Source: JALOLG01 sp963776935 (GTDB taxonomy: Bacteria; Actinomycetota; Acidimicrobiia; Acidimicrobiales; Ilumatobacteraceae). Taken from it: 64,000 bases of DNA. The position numbers were made by a program, and so were the translations under genes. The notes below the pieces were generated by a model. The model saw only the letters and a list, made by a program, of their open reading frames with translations, was not told where the DNA came from and did no database searches. Positions 16,141 to 24,445 of this stretch are shown one piece after another; position 1 is the first letter of the stretch; the number at the start of each line of letters is the position of its first letter. The stretch lies in NCBI GenBank assembly GCA_963776935.1, contig CAVZOP010000011.1:114393-178392 (forward strand), in the 5' to 3' direction.

Positions 16141-16650
16141 CTACGCCGAGGTCAGTTCGCTGAGCGCCGTTTCGAGTGATCCTTCGTCGACCGCACCGAA
16201 CAACGTCTCGACTGCGCCATCGGCGCTGATGAGCACCAGCGCTGGTTGGATCGGTATTCCGAAGTGGGCGTAGACGGCGCCGCGGTCATCACTGATCTGC
16301 GGAAAGGTCAGGCCGTGTCGGTCGACGAAGTCTTGGAACGACGACTCGTCACCGCTCCATGCGACGCCGTAGAAGTCGACTTCGCTGGCCCACTGCTTGG
16401 CTGCCGCTTCGACCGAAGGAGCTTCTCGATTGCAGGTGATTCAAGTCGGCGCCCAGAACCAGAACGCGACGGGTTTGCCGGCGACGGACGCACCCTCGAA
16501 CTGGCCTCCGCCCACGAGAGGCGCCGCGAATCGAAGCGCTTCCGGGATCGCCGGGTTGGTTGGTCGTCCGCCTGTTGATTCGGGACCGGAGCTGTCCGAC
16601 CCGCACGCAACCAGCGCGATCGCCATCACCGCGGCGATCAAACCACTCAC
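16141..16650 (-). CDS. Thioredoxin-fold DsbE/TlpA-like lipoprotein with in-frame TGA at the first redox Cys (candidate selenoprotein)
   Basis: Reading one frame from GTG 16650 to TAG 16141 gives 169 residues interrupted only by TGA at 16441-16443. The N-terminus is a lipoprotein signal (IAAVMAIALVACG; lipobox LVAC). The fold is an extracytoplasmic thioredoxin of the MPT53/DsbE/TlpA group: VAFWFWAPT, then the TGA, then ITCNREAPSVEAAAKQWA, VDFYGVAWSGDESSF, and the cis-Pro loop FGIPIQPALVLI. In relatives the motif is CxxC; here it reads TGA-I-T-C, so TGA replaces the resolving-pair Cys, as in UxxC selenoproteins. The frame is unbroken on both sides. An upstream TTG (16725) is an alternative start. 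If TGA is a stop, the gene is null. Confidence 0.7.
16403..16422 (-). promoter_or_regulatory. Candidate bacterial SECIS hairpin downstream of the in-frame TGA
   Basis: In the mRNA sense, 26 nt after the TGA a stem CTTC/GAAG closes a 4-nt loop GGTC. It is extended below one mismatch by three further pairs (including one G-T). Bacterial SECIS elements need a small stem-loop about 16-37 nt after UGA with a G at the start of the apical loop, and this one fits both rules. Folding energy was not computed. Confidence 0.45.
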
Positions 16651-16769
16651 CGTGCGTCGGTTGGCCCGCAGTCCCGTTTCTGAACGCCGCCGCACGCAGA
16701 GAATCGTAAAGCGCCTCGTCGCCAATGACTCGGCGTGTCAGGTAGTTTCATCTGATAAAGTATGCGGAT

Positions 16770-17138
16770 ATGCGAATGCGTCAGGGAAAGTCCCCGCAGC
16801 AGCTCGCCGCACCCCTCTACGAGGTCAAAGCCGAGCTCTTCAAGGCATTGGGACACCCTGCCCGAGTGCGCGCCCTCGAAGTCCTGGCCGGCGGTGAGCG
16901 CTCCGTCGGTGAGCTGCAGCCCGCCGTCGGGATCGAGCTGTCGCACCTGTCGCAGCAGCTCGCCGTGCTACGGCGCGCCGGGCTCGTCGCCACTCGGAAA
17001 GACGGACCGACGGTCATCTACTCGATTCGTGATCCCCTGCTCGTCGACCTGTTGAGCGTCGCCAGGCGAATGCTGATCTCGTCGCTGAGCGAGTCCGTCG
17101 AGGTGCTGGCCGGGCTCGAGGACGAGGAACGGCGATGA
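16770..17138 (+). CDS. ArsR/SmtB family transcriptional regulator
   Basis: A 122-residue winged-helix regulator: LFKALGHPARVRALEVLAGG, the recognition-helix region ELSHLSQQLAVLRRAGLVAT and the beta-wing RKDGPTVIYSIRDP. No CxC metal site in helix 3 is visible (VGELQPAVGIELSH), so the effector may not be a thiophilic metal. Its stop overlaps the start of the SulP gene (ATGA), making a two-gene unit; ArsR-SulP pairs are a recurring actinobacterial arrangement. It is divergent from the candidate selenoprotein gene, with an AT-rich start region (TTTCATCTGATAAAG) just upstream. Confidence 0.85.
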   Translation: MRMRQGKSPQQLAAPLYEVKAELFKALGHPARVRALEVLAGGERSVGELQPAVGIELSHLSQQLAVLRRAGLVATRKDGPTVIYSIRDPLLVDLLSVARRMLISSLSESVEVLAGLEDEERR

Positions 17139-18865
17139 GCACGGCGCTCCGGCCGGCCGCCGAACCCGACGCCCAGTCCGCGTCGACGTCGGGCTCGCTG
17201 CTCGGAAGGCTGCTCCCGCGACGGTCGGACTACGCCGGGCTGTCGCGGACGTGGCGTTCGGATGTGATTGCGGGCATCACCGTCGGCGTCGTCGCGCTCC
17301 CGCTTGCGCTGGCGTTCGGCATCACGTCCGGGCTCGGCGCCGACGCCGGGCTGGTGACCGCGATCGTGGCCGGTCTGGTGGCGGCCGTGTTCGGTGGCTC
17401 GAACGTGCAGGTGTCGGGACCGACAGGAGCGATGACTGTGGTGTTGGTCCCGATCGTCGCCCGCTACGGGGTCGACGGGGTGTTCCTGGTCGGGTTGATG
17501 GCAGGCGTGCTGATCCTCGCCGCCGGTGTCGCCGGGTTCGGCCGCTATCTGGCGTTCATCCCGTGGCCGTTGATCGAAGGATTCACGCTCGGGATCGCGA
17601 CGATCATCTTCCTGCAGCAGGTGCCCGGGGCGCTGGGCGTCGACAAGCCCGATGGCGACAACACGGTGGTGGTCGCCGTCCGGGCCGTCGGCGACGCGCT
17701 CCGCGGGAACGGGACCGCGTGGTCGCTGCTCTTGTTCGCGATCGTCGTGGCGGTGATCGCGGTCGTGCCCAGGATCCATCGCGGCCTTCCCGCATCGCTC
17801 CTGGCAGTCGTGGCAGCGACAGCAGTCGCCGAGATCGCCGGCGCGCGGGTCGACGTGATCGGGTCGCTGCCCTCGTCGTTGCCGCTGCCGTCGTTTCCCG
17901 ACATCTCGATGGACCGTGTGTCGAGTCTGTTCGGTTCGGCCCTCGCCGTTGCCGCGCTCGCCGCGCTCGAATCACTGCTGTCGGCGAAGGTCGCCGACGG
18001 GATGGCCGGCGCCGGGCGTCACGACCCGAACCGCGAGCTCGTCGGGCAGGGCCTCGCCAACCTGGCGTCGCCGTTGTTCGGTGGCATGCCGGCGACCGGT
18101 GCGATCGCACGGACGGCGGTCAACGTCCGATCCGGCGCTCACACCCGAGTCGCCGCGATCACCCACGCGCTGGTGCTCGTCGTCGTCGTGTTCGCCGGCT
18201 CCGGTCTGGTGTCGCGCATCCCGCTGGCGGCGCTCGCCGGCGTGCTGATGATGACCGCCATCCGCATGGTCGAGGTTCACAACGTGCGTGCGATCGTACG
18301 GGCGACCCGCTCCGACGCGTTGGTGCTCGCGATCACCGCCGTCGTGACCGTGGCGTTCGACCTCATTCTCGCCGTCGAGGTCGGTCTCGCGGCGGCCGCG
18401 GTGCTCGCCCTGCGGCACGTCGCCCGCACGTCGGCGCTGATCGCCGATCCGCTCCCGCTCATCGACGCGTCGATGGCGGACGAGCTGCGGCGCGATCACA
18501 TCGTGTCCTACCGGCTCGACGGCGCGTTGTTCTTCGGCGCCGTGCAGCGATTCCTTTCCGAGCTCTCCAATGTCGGCGACGTCGAAGTCGTGATCCTGCG
18601 CCTCCCGCAGTTGCAGATGCTCGACGCCACCGGCGCCCAGGCGATCGGCGACATCATCGAAGACCTCGAACGCCGCCACATCACCGTGCTGTTGAAAGGC
18701 GCCCGCGTGGAACACCTCCGGATCCTGCGGACGGTCGGCGCGATCGATCGCCTGGCACACGCCAACCATCTGTTCGACGACCTCGACGAGGCGATCGCCC
18801 ACGCCCACGACCACGTCAGGCGCCGCCACGCGCACTCGATCGAGAACACCACCCAGCACGTATGA
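17135..18865 (+). CDS. SulP/SLC26 family anion transporter with STAS domain
   Basis: A 576-residue permease with about 12 membrane segments followed by a STAS domain. Family marks are LPLALAFGITSGLGADAGL near helix 1, VQVSGPTGAMTVVLVPI in helix 3, the LFGGMPATGAIARTAVNVR signature, and a C-terminal STAS with VVILRLPQLQMLDATGAQAI (the position of the phosphorylatable Ser in STAS antagonists is Thr here). The family carries sulfate, bicarbonate or dicarboxylates. Coupling to the ArsR regulator suggests induced expression; a carbonic anhydrase is 6 kb away, not adjacent. The substrate is undetermined. Confidence 0.88.
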   Translation: MSTALRPAAEPDAQSASTSGSLLGRLLPRRSDYAGLSRTWRSDVIAGITVGVVALPLALAFGITSGLGADAGLVTAIVAGLVAAVFGGSNVQVSGPTGAMTVVLVPIVARYGVDGVFLVGLMAGVLILAAGVAGFGRYLAFIPWPLIEGFTLGIATIIFLQQVPGALGVDKPDGDNTVVVAVRAVGDALRGNGTAWSLLLFAIVVAVIAVVPRIHRGLPASLLAVVAATAVAEIAGARVDVIGSLPSSLPLPSFPDISMDRVSSLFGSALAVAALAALESLLSAKVADGMAGAGRHDPNRELVGQGLANLASPLFGGMPATGAIARTAVNVRSGAHTRVAAITHALVLVVVVFAGSGLVSRIPLAALAGVLMMTAIRMVEVHNVRAIVRATRSDALVLAITAVVTVAFDLILAVEVGLAAAAVLALRHVARTSALIADPLPLIDASMADELRRDHIVSYRLDGALFFGAVQRFLSELSNVGDVEVVILRLPQLQMLDATGAQAIGDIIEDLERRHITVLLKGARVEHLRILRTVGAIDRLAHANHLFDDLDEAIAHAHDHVRRRHAHSIENTTQHV

Positions 18866-19307
18866 GCGAGCGGTCAGAGGCGCCTAGGTTTCAGTAGGCG
18901 TGTCCAGCCGTGGCTGGTCGGGTCGTAGGCCGCGACGGAGCGTTTCGAGGAGGTGGCGGTACTCGTCGTCGTGGCCCGGGGTGGTGCCGTGCACCTCGGC
19001 GAGGCCTAGCCGCGCAAGGTCGAAGTCGGCACCGGCCGAGCAGCGATCGACGTCGAGTCGGTCCCAGCCAGCTAAAGCGAGGTCCGATCCGGTCGCGCCC
19101 GGCGCGGCGTGACCGCACGTTCGGTGTCCCGGCCCCGCACAGGCCGAGCACGACCCCTGCGAAGGGATGACCAACACAGCTGGTCCATCCGGGGCCACGT
19201 GCCGGGCCGGGACACACCTTGACGACACGACACGCATGTGTTGTTGCCGAGTCCGGAGAACTCGCGCACGACCGCTCGGGCGCCGCGGACGATCCTCCTG
19301 GCGCCCA
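18866..19307. other. 442-bp gap with no confident gene; possible gene remnant on the minus strand
   Basis: The minus frame ending at 18884 encodes a protein-like tail (WDRLDVDRCSAGADFDLA, then EYRHLLETLRRGLRPDQ) preceded by a cysteine-bearing stretch (VIPSQGSCSACAGPGHRTCG). I recognise no family, and the frame before 19237 is closed. It may be the end of a degraded or frameshifted gene next to the island boundary. Confidence 0.3.
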
Positions 19308-20078
19308 TCACGGAACGCCGAACATCGACTCGACGATCGAGAGTGCGTCCTCGGGCGCCCGCACCTCGAGCGCGACGCCGCGGGTATCGACGGTGATCGC
19401 GAACCGGAAGAACTGGCAGCAGTCCTGCTCCGCCGCGACGAGCCGCATCAGGTCGACCACCGGCACCGACGGCGCGAATTCCGATCGGACTCCACCGTCG
19501 ATCGGTTCCCGACGCTCGACGTGAGCGAGCAACGTCTGCCAGTCGGACAACCGACCCTTCATCGACCCGAGCGACAGGGTGCACGCGATTGCGGGCTCGC
19601 CGGCCGCCGCCGGTTTGGTCGACAAGCGGACGGCGTGGATCGTCGACGTAACGGTTTCGGTGGCGCCGGGATCGCTCACGCAGCCGCACTCTGCGTCGCA
19701 CGCGCCGTCGGGACGGTGTCGCTCGAGCGCGTTGGCAGCCTGGTGCAGCTCTGCCGTGAACGTCGCCAACTCTGCGAGCTGGTCCTGAGCGGCAGAGATC
19801 TTGTCCGCCACGAGTCGGCGCAGCCGGTCTTGGATCGGACCACACTGCCCGCCGTCCCACGCCGTGGTCAGGTCGATGATCTCGTCGAGGCTGCAGCCGA
19901 GCTGCTTGGCACGCGCGATGAACGCGAGCCGGTCCAGCGTGCTCTGGTCGTACATCCGGTACCCGGCCGGAGTACGCGACGCCTCCGGCAGAAGGCCGAT
20001 CTGTTCGTAGTAGCGCAACGTCGCCGCGGTGAAGCCGCTGGCGTCGGCGATCTGTTTGATCCTCAACGCGGTAGTCAT
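19308..20078 (-). CDS. MerR family regulator with cysteine-bearing linker and C-terminal domain
   Basis: 256 residues. Residues 1-70 are a standard MerR DNA-binding domain (IADASGFTAATLRYYEQIGL, then RMYDQSTLDRLAFIARAKQL) followed by the long dimer helix. A linker GACDAECGCVSD carries three cysteines that could bind metal. After it come about 90 residues with LSDWQTLLAHVERRE and AAEQDCCQFFRFAITVD, a domain seen fused to some MerR proteins. The start is ATG 20078. It opens the metal/arsenic island and is divergent from the DUF2703 gene. Effector unknown; a soft metal is likely. Confidence 0.82.
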   Translation of the reverse strand: MTTALRIKQIADASGFTAATLRYYEQIGLLPEASRTPAGYRMYDQSTLDRLAFIARAKQLGCSLDEIIDLTTAWDGGQCGPIQDRLRRLVADKISAAQDQLAELATFTAELHQAANALERHRPDGACDAECGCVSDPGATETVTSTIHAVRLSTKPAAAGEPAIACTLSLGSMKGRLSDWQTLLAHVERREPIDGGVRSEFAPSVPVVDLMRLVAAEQDCCQFFRFAITVDTRGVALEVRAPEDALSIVESMFGVP

Positions 20079-20273
20079 CGGAGCCACGGTAGAACTTCAT
20101 GTCGACTTGAAGGTCAAGAGGATCCCCGGAACAGCGCTTCGGAATCGGGCCTGTCTGCCAGCCATCGACGCGACGGCGACGTGAGGACCTTCGGCCCTTA
20201 CACCGCTTGCGCAGGAGTTCGACAATTTCAGCAGGGTGGATCCACGCCCGCACATCGGACTGGAGGTGACGCG

Positions 20274-20723
20274 ATGCCAACCCCAGCGACCTGTGGATGC
20301 GCTCCATCATCATGCGATCCGGCGGCCACCGACGCCGTGACGCTGCCCATCGTCTGGCAGCGACTGGTGAGCGGCGGCGAGACCTGCCCGCGGTGCGGCT
20401 CGACCCACGAATCGATCGCGCACGCCGTCGCGACTCTGACCGCAGCGTTACGCCCACTGAACATCGAGCCCACCCTCCGAACGATTGCCCTCGATCAAGC
20501 CGCCTTCGACGAGGCACCCACCGAATCCAACCGAATCTGGATCGCCGGTCGGCCGCTCGAGGACTGGGTCGGGGCGGAGGTCTCCGGAAGCCAGTGCTGC
20601 TCCGTCTGCGGAACCAACAACTGCCGGACCCTCCAGATCGATGGCGCAAGCTACGAAGCCGTCCCCGAGACGCTGATCGTCAAGGCAGGCCTGGCCGCCG
20701 CATCGACCTTGATCAGGGTCTGA
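20274..20723 (+). CDS. DUF2703 domain protein
   Basis: 149 residues. The core starts LPIVWQRLVSGGETCPRCGSTHE and includes ESNRIWIAGRPLEDWVGA and the cysteine-rich QCCSVCGTNNCRTLQIDG. I assign it to DUF2703, a family often found in mercury and arsenic resistance clusters. The N-terminus adds a short Cys segment (CGCAPSSCDP). With nine or more cysteines it is a plausible metal-binding or metal-buffering protein. ATG at 20274 follows a good GGAGGTGAC ribosome site. It is divergent from MerR, which may control it. Confidence 0.75.
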   Translation: MPTPATCGCAPSSCDPAATDAVTLPIVWQRLVSGGETCPRCGSTHESIAHAVATLTAALRPLNIEPTLRTIALDQAAFDEAPTESNRIWIAGRPLEDWVGAEVSGSQCCSVCGTNNCRTLQIDGASYEAVPETLIVKAGLAAASTLIRV

Positions 20724-20836
20724 ACCGCTGTTGCCGTCGGATTGGAGCGGCGCCGAGTGCCCGACCTGGTGTCCGGCCGGCCCTCGAACGTTCGATGACA
20801 CGGTACTGGTCGTTGGACAAGTTGCGACCGATTCGA

Positions 20837-21567
20837 TCAGGCAGCATCGTCCGCCACAACCCTGGCGTAGCCGGACGCCAGAGCGGTGAGTTGGGCTGCG
20901 CCGTCCCCTTGGTAGGACGGGCCATGCATCGTGGCGAGGGTCGTGGGCTGCATGGCCGCTAGGCGCAACACGGTCGGACCGACGTTGGGCCCGAGAGACG
21001 TGAAGTGGAAGATCTGTTCGGCGGTGAGGCTCGCTTCAATCATGTCGTCGCTGGTGAGGGCGACCCCGCCGCCGACCTGCGTGAACAGGTCACCCGTGAG
21101 GAGGGTGCGGGTTGCCTCGTCGAACCACAGGCCGCTCTCCCAGTTGTGCGGGACGTGGGGTGTCGGGACAAAACGCAGCCGGTGACCGCCGATGTCGAGT
21201 ACTTCGTCGTCGCCGATCGGCCGGGGTGGCCGATCGGCGAGGTCGTTGAGGGAGAGACTGACAGCCAACCCGCCGTGGATGACCTGGGACTTTGGCGCTG
21301 CGGCAAGGAACTGGTTCATCGCGCCGAGTTCGTCGCCTCGACGTGTGCGAAGGAGGTCCAGCGGAGGTTCTCGATCGCAATGAGCTTGCTGACGGCGTCG
21401 GACACGAGAGGAAACAACTGGCGCATGCCGGTGTGGAACAGGAACGGCTCGTCGCCGCGGATCAGGAACTGGTTGAACGAGAGGCCTGCGGGCGGGGCCA
21501 CTTCGTCGATGTGAGTCGAGAGCCGGAAGATGTCGGGGGCGATCTCGTGGATGGTGGTGGACGTCAT
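20837..21567 (-). pseudogene. Metallo-beta-lactamase fold (oxygen-binding di-iron type) protein, one frameshift
   Basis: The protein reads MTSTTIHEIAPDIFRLSTHI and then LSFNQFLIRGDEPFLFHTG, typical for the flavodiiron-like MBL group. The metal motif HVEADELGAMNQF is split: the frame ends after FAHVEAT at 21316, while a second frame begins at MNQFLAAAPKSQV. One missing base in GAGGCGACGAA explains it. The remainder carries VPTPHVPHNWESGLWFDEAT, LLTGDLFTQ and the late His in TLATMHGPSY. Joined length is about 243. Family members bind di-iron and are linked to NO/O2 chemistry; the role in an arsenic island is unknown. A likely sequencing indel. Confidence 0.7.
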
Positions 21568-21588
21568 GAGCCTTCTTCCTTTCGGACT

Positions 21589-21618
21589 ATCAGTACGTGT
21601 GTCGATGCAGACACTGAT
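21589..21618. promoter_or_regulatory. Interrupted inverted repeat in the divergent MBL/ACR3 promoter region
   Basis: GTGTC-N6-GACAC (21599-21614) is flanked by ATCAG on the left and TGAT on the right, giving a longer imperfect dyad just upstream of the MBL gene. It could be the operator of the island's ArsR or MerR proteins. Confidence 0.35.
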
Positions 21619-21843
21619 GCGGACGTAGATCCAGGACGGAACGACGCAAATTGCTTCCGTCGAGGACATCCGGCGTCACGAGCTGAATCCCGCCGGGGTC
21701 GGTGGAGCCTCGGCCGAGCGGGAGCCACGCGAGAACGACCCGCAAAGCTCCGCTCCGGACGTGACCTTGTGCCCTGTGGGAGCCAGGCCGCAAATCGCAC
21801 ACTGAGATTGTGGGCTCGACCGGTTCGTCGTGAGTTGAACGTC

Positions 21844-22949
21844 ATGACCACGATGGCGCACCCGACGGTTGTCGAGCCTGACGTCCTTCATCGTCTTTCG
21901 CTGCTCGATCGGTTTCTGCCGGTGTGGATCGGCGTGGCGATGGTGCTGGGGCTAGTACTGGGCAGGAGCATCTCCCAGCTCGATGACTGGCTCGATCGAG
22001 TGAAAGTCGGCACGGTCTCGCTGCCGATCGCGATCGGACTGATGCTGATGATGTATCCCGTCCTGGCCAAGGTGAGGTATCGGCGGATCGATCAGGCGAT
22101 GGGCGACCGTCGTTCGATGACGGTCTCGCTGGTGCTCAACTGGGTCGTCGGGCCGGCGCTGATGTTCGCGTTGGCCTGGATGTTGCTGTCGGACTTGCCT
22201 GAGTACCGCACCGGTCTGATCATCGTCGGCTTGGCTCGCTGCATCGCGATGGTCCTGATCTGGAACGACCTGGCCGGCGGCGACCGTGAACTGGCTGCGG
22301 TCCTCGTGGCCGTCAACTCCCTTTCCAGATTGCCGCCTTCTCACTGCTCGGATGGTTCTATCTCGAGCTGCTGCCGGGTTGGCTCGGTCTCGACACGGCC
22401 GAGCTCGACGTGACGATGTGGGAGATCGCCAAGGTCGTTCTGGTGTTCCTCGGGATCCCGCTGGTCGCCGGCTTCCTCACACGCCTGATCGGCGAGCGCA
22501 CCAAGGGAACCGAGTGGTACGAGGAGCGCTTTCTGCCTCGCATCGGACCTGTCGCGCTGTACGGGCTGCTGTTCACGATTGTGGTCCTGTTCGCGCTTCA
22601 GGGCGACAAGATCACCAGCGAGCCGTGGGACGTCGCCCGGATCGCGCTGCCGCTTCTCGTGTACTTCGCGATCATGTGGATTGGTTCGTTCGTTCTCGGG
22701 CTTCGGCTCGGTTTCCCGTACGAGCGCAACGTGTCGATCGCGTTCACGGCCGCGGGGAACAATTTCGAGCTGGCGATCGCCGTGGCGATCGGTGTGTTCG
22801 GTGTGACGTCGGGCGAAGCGCTTGCCGGTGTCGTCGGACCGCTGATCGAGGTGCCGGTCCTGGTCGCACTTGTCTACGTCGCGCTGTGGGCGCGTCGACG
22901 GTTCTACCGGCCTACGGATCGCCTTCTTGGCCTTCAGGAGGAATCATGA
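21844..22949 (+). pseudogene. acr3: Arsenite efflux transporter Acr3, one homopolymer frameshift
   Basis: A membrane protein of about 368 residues that exports arsenite using the proton gradient. The first part shows PVWIGVAMVLGLVLGRSISQ, LMMYPVLAKVRY and the conserved GLARCIAMVLIWNDLAGGDR with the essential cysteine. At about 22322 the frame breaks in CCCTTTCCAG, where relatives need one more T (FQIAAFSLLGWFYLELLP). The second frame from there to 22949 gives EWYEERFLPRIGPVALYGLL and FTAAGNNFELAIAVAIGVFG, the usual Acr3 end. A homopolymer deletion is the simplest cause. Its stop overlaps the DUF2180 start by ATGA. Confidence 0.8.
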
Positions 22950-23204
22950 ACTGCTTCGATTGTGCGCTCGACGACACAGTCACGCCGGCGGTCGCGGTCT
23001 GCCACGACTGCGGGGTGGGTGTGTGCATCGAGCACGCAGTCGCGCGAGCACCAACTCACTCGTACCACGACGATCAACCGGATCATCATCGTCGAGCCCC
23101 CGGCGCGTCTCGTCCGATGTGGAATCTGTACAGCAGCCAACAACTCCGCCCGCCAGGATGCTGTACCGAACCGACGTCACGCCGGACGGCATGCCAGCCG
23201 CTGA
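22946..23204 (+). pseudogene. DUF2180 small zinc-ribbon protein, frameshifted
   Basis: A small protein (about 85 residues) starting MNCFDCALDDTVTPAVAVC then HDCGVGVCIEH: a CxxC...CxxC zinc-ribbon/B-box-like head typical of DUF2180. Near 23045 the frame changes. The better continuation is the frame giving REHQLTRTTTINRIIIVEPP and ARLVRCGICTAAN, again with a CxxC. Its overlap with acr3 (ATGA) shows it belongs to the arsenite-efflux unit. Function unknown; a metal-sensing or accessory role is inference. Confidence 0.6.
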
Positions 23205-23232
23205 CGACGGTGGCCCCTCATCCAGTCTCTCG

Positions 23233-23836
23233 TTACGAGCAACCGGCCGAGTGAGTTGCGCATCCACAGCTGTCGCTGTTGTGTCGGTAGTCGGTGACGG
23301 CGCCGAGGGTGTCGAGCTCGACGGTGCAGCATTGTTCGAGCAGCTGCTTGAGCTCACGCCGGGCGCGCTGGACACGCGACTTCATGCCCGACACGGACAG
23401 CCCCAACGTCTCAGCCGCGTGCTGGTGGGTCTCGCCATCGACGTCCACACGCTCGAGGGCCTCGCGCGCGTCCGGGCGCGAGGTGGTCGAGGAGTGGCTG
23501 GAGGCAGCGTGACAGCTCGCGTGTGGCGTCGTTCGGCATGTCGGGCGAGTCGGGGTCGGGCCAGTGGTCATGGTCGTCGATCGGGTCGTGCAGGTGCCGG
23601 GTGCGATAGTGATCGATCACCGCGTTGCGGGCGGACCGGTACAGCCAGGCGACTGGGTTGTCGACGCGTTCGAGCACGCCGGAGGCGATGCTGCGCACGA
23701 TCACGTCCTGGGTGATGTCGGCGGCGATCTCTCGGTCGTCGACCCGTGCGGCGACGAACGCGCGTAACCGGTCAACCGTCTCGGCCCACTGAGTGTCGAG
23801 GCCGACACGTCGGTCAGGTGTGGCGGTGTGGTGCAT
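23233..23836 (-). pseudogene. sigZ: SigZ-like ECF sigma factor, one frameshift
   Basis: Start ATG 23836. Region 2 is complete (LRAFVAARVDDREIAADITQ, then VIVRSIASGVLERVDNPVAW and LYRSARNAVIDHYRTRH). The frame breaks near 23480 in GCGCCCGGACGCG; removal of one C restores it into DAREALERVDVDGETHQHAA, then LGLSVSGMKSRVQRARRELK (region 4). The C-terminal tail has paired cysteines (QCCTVELD, and SCGCATHSAGC), as is usual for SigZ, and could bind metal or arsenite. It is divergent from arsI, so it may drive part of the island. About 200 residues when joined. Confidence 0.72.
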
Positions 23837-23971
23837 GCGTGTCTCCTCACTGTATTGACGAACGTGGACCGAAAAGGACGCAACTGGACGAGGCATGCGT
23901 CCATCGGGGAACTCGTTCGTCATCGGCATCGACTCCCGCATCGGGTGGGAGCAGCACCGAGGAGAACTGTC

Positions 23972-24445
23972 ATGCAGACCAGCCGTGTCCAACTGGCGCT
24001 CAATGTCACCGACATCGACGCCGCAACCCGTTTCTACCGCGACATGTTCGGTGTCGAGCCCGCCAAGCAGCGCCCCGGTTACGCCAACTTCGTGGTCGCC
24101 GACCCGCCCCTCAAGCTCGTCCTGTTCGAACACCCGACGGCCGCGTCGCCACTCAACCACCTCGGCGTCGAAGTCCCGACGTCGGCCGACGTGGTCACCG
24201 CCGCCGAACACTTCCGTGCCGTCGGTCTGTCCCACAACATGACCGAATCGGATCGCTGCTGCCACGCCGTCCAGGACAAAGTTTGGGTCGACGCCCCCGA
24301 CGTCCCGCTCGGCGCATGGGAGTTCTACACAGTCCTCGCGGACGACGCCGGCGACGACGCCGCCGACGCGCAGAGCACATGCTGCTCGACCGCTCCATCG
24401 CAGGGCGGACCGTGCTGCGGCGGTGACACCCCGGAGCCGGCGTGA
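23972..24445 (+). CDS. arsI: ArsI/CadI family glyoxalase-fold protein (C-As lyase type)
   Basis: 157 residues of vicinal-oxygen-chelate fold: VQLALNVTDIDAATRFYRDM, FGVEPAKQRPGYANFVV, and a metal Glu near GAWEFYTVLADD. The lyase-type double cysteine is present in ESDRCCHAVQDKVWV. The C-terminus is a cysteine-rich tail (STCCSTAPSQGGPCCGG), typical of ArsI, which cleaves the C-As bond of methylated or aromatic arsenicals, or of CadI, the cadmium-induced protein. ATG 23972 follows GAGGAGAAC. Its stop overlaps the start region of an ABC ATPase gene, so both are co-translated. Confidence 0.82.
   Translation: MQTSRVQLALNVTDIDAATRFYRDMFGVEPAKQRPGYANFVVADPPLKLVLFEHPTAASPLNHLGVEVPTSADVVTAAEHFRAVGLSHNMTESDRCCHAVQDKVWVDAPDVPLGAWEFYTVLADDAGDDAADAQSTCCSTAPSQGGPCCGGDTPEPA

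Noticed and set aside
16441..16443. In-frame TGA as an ordinary pseudogene stop
   Set aside because: The position at the redox Cys, the intact frame on both sides and the downstream hairpin make recoding a better explanation, though not proven.
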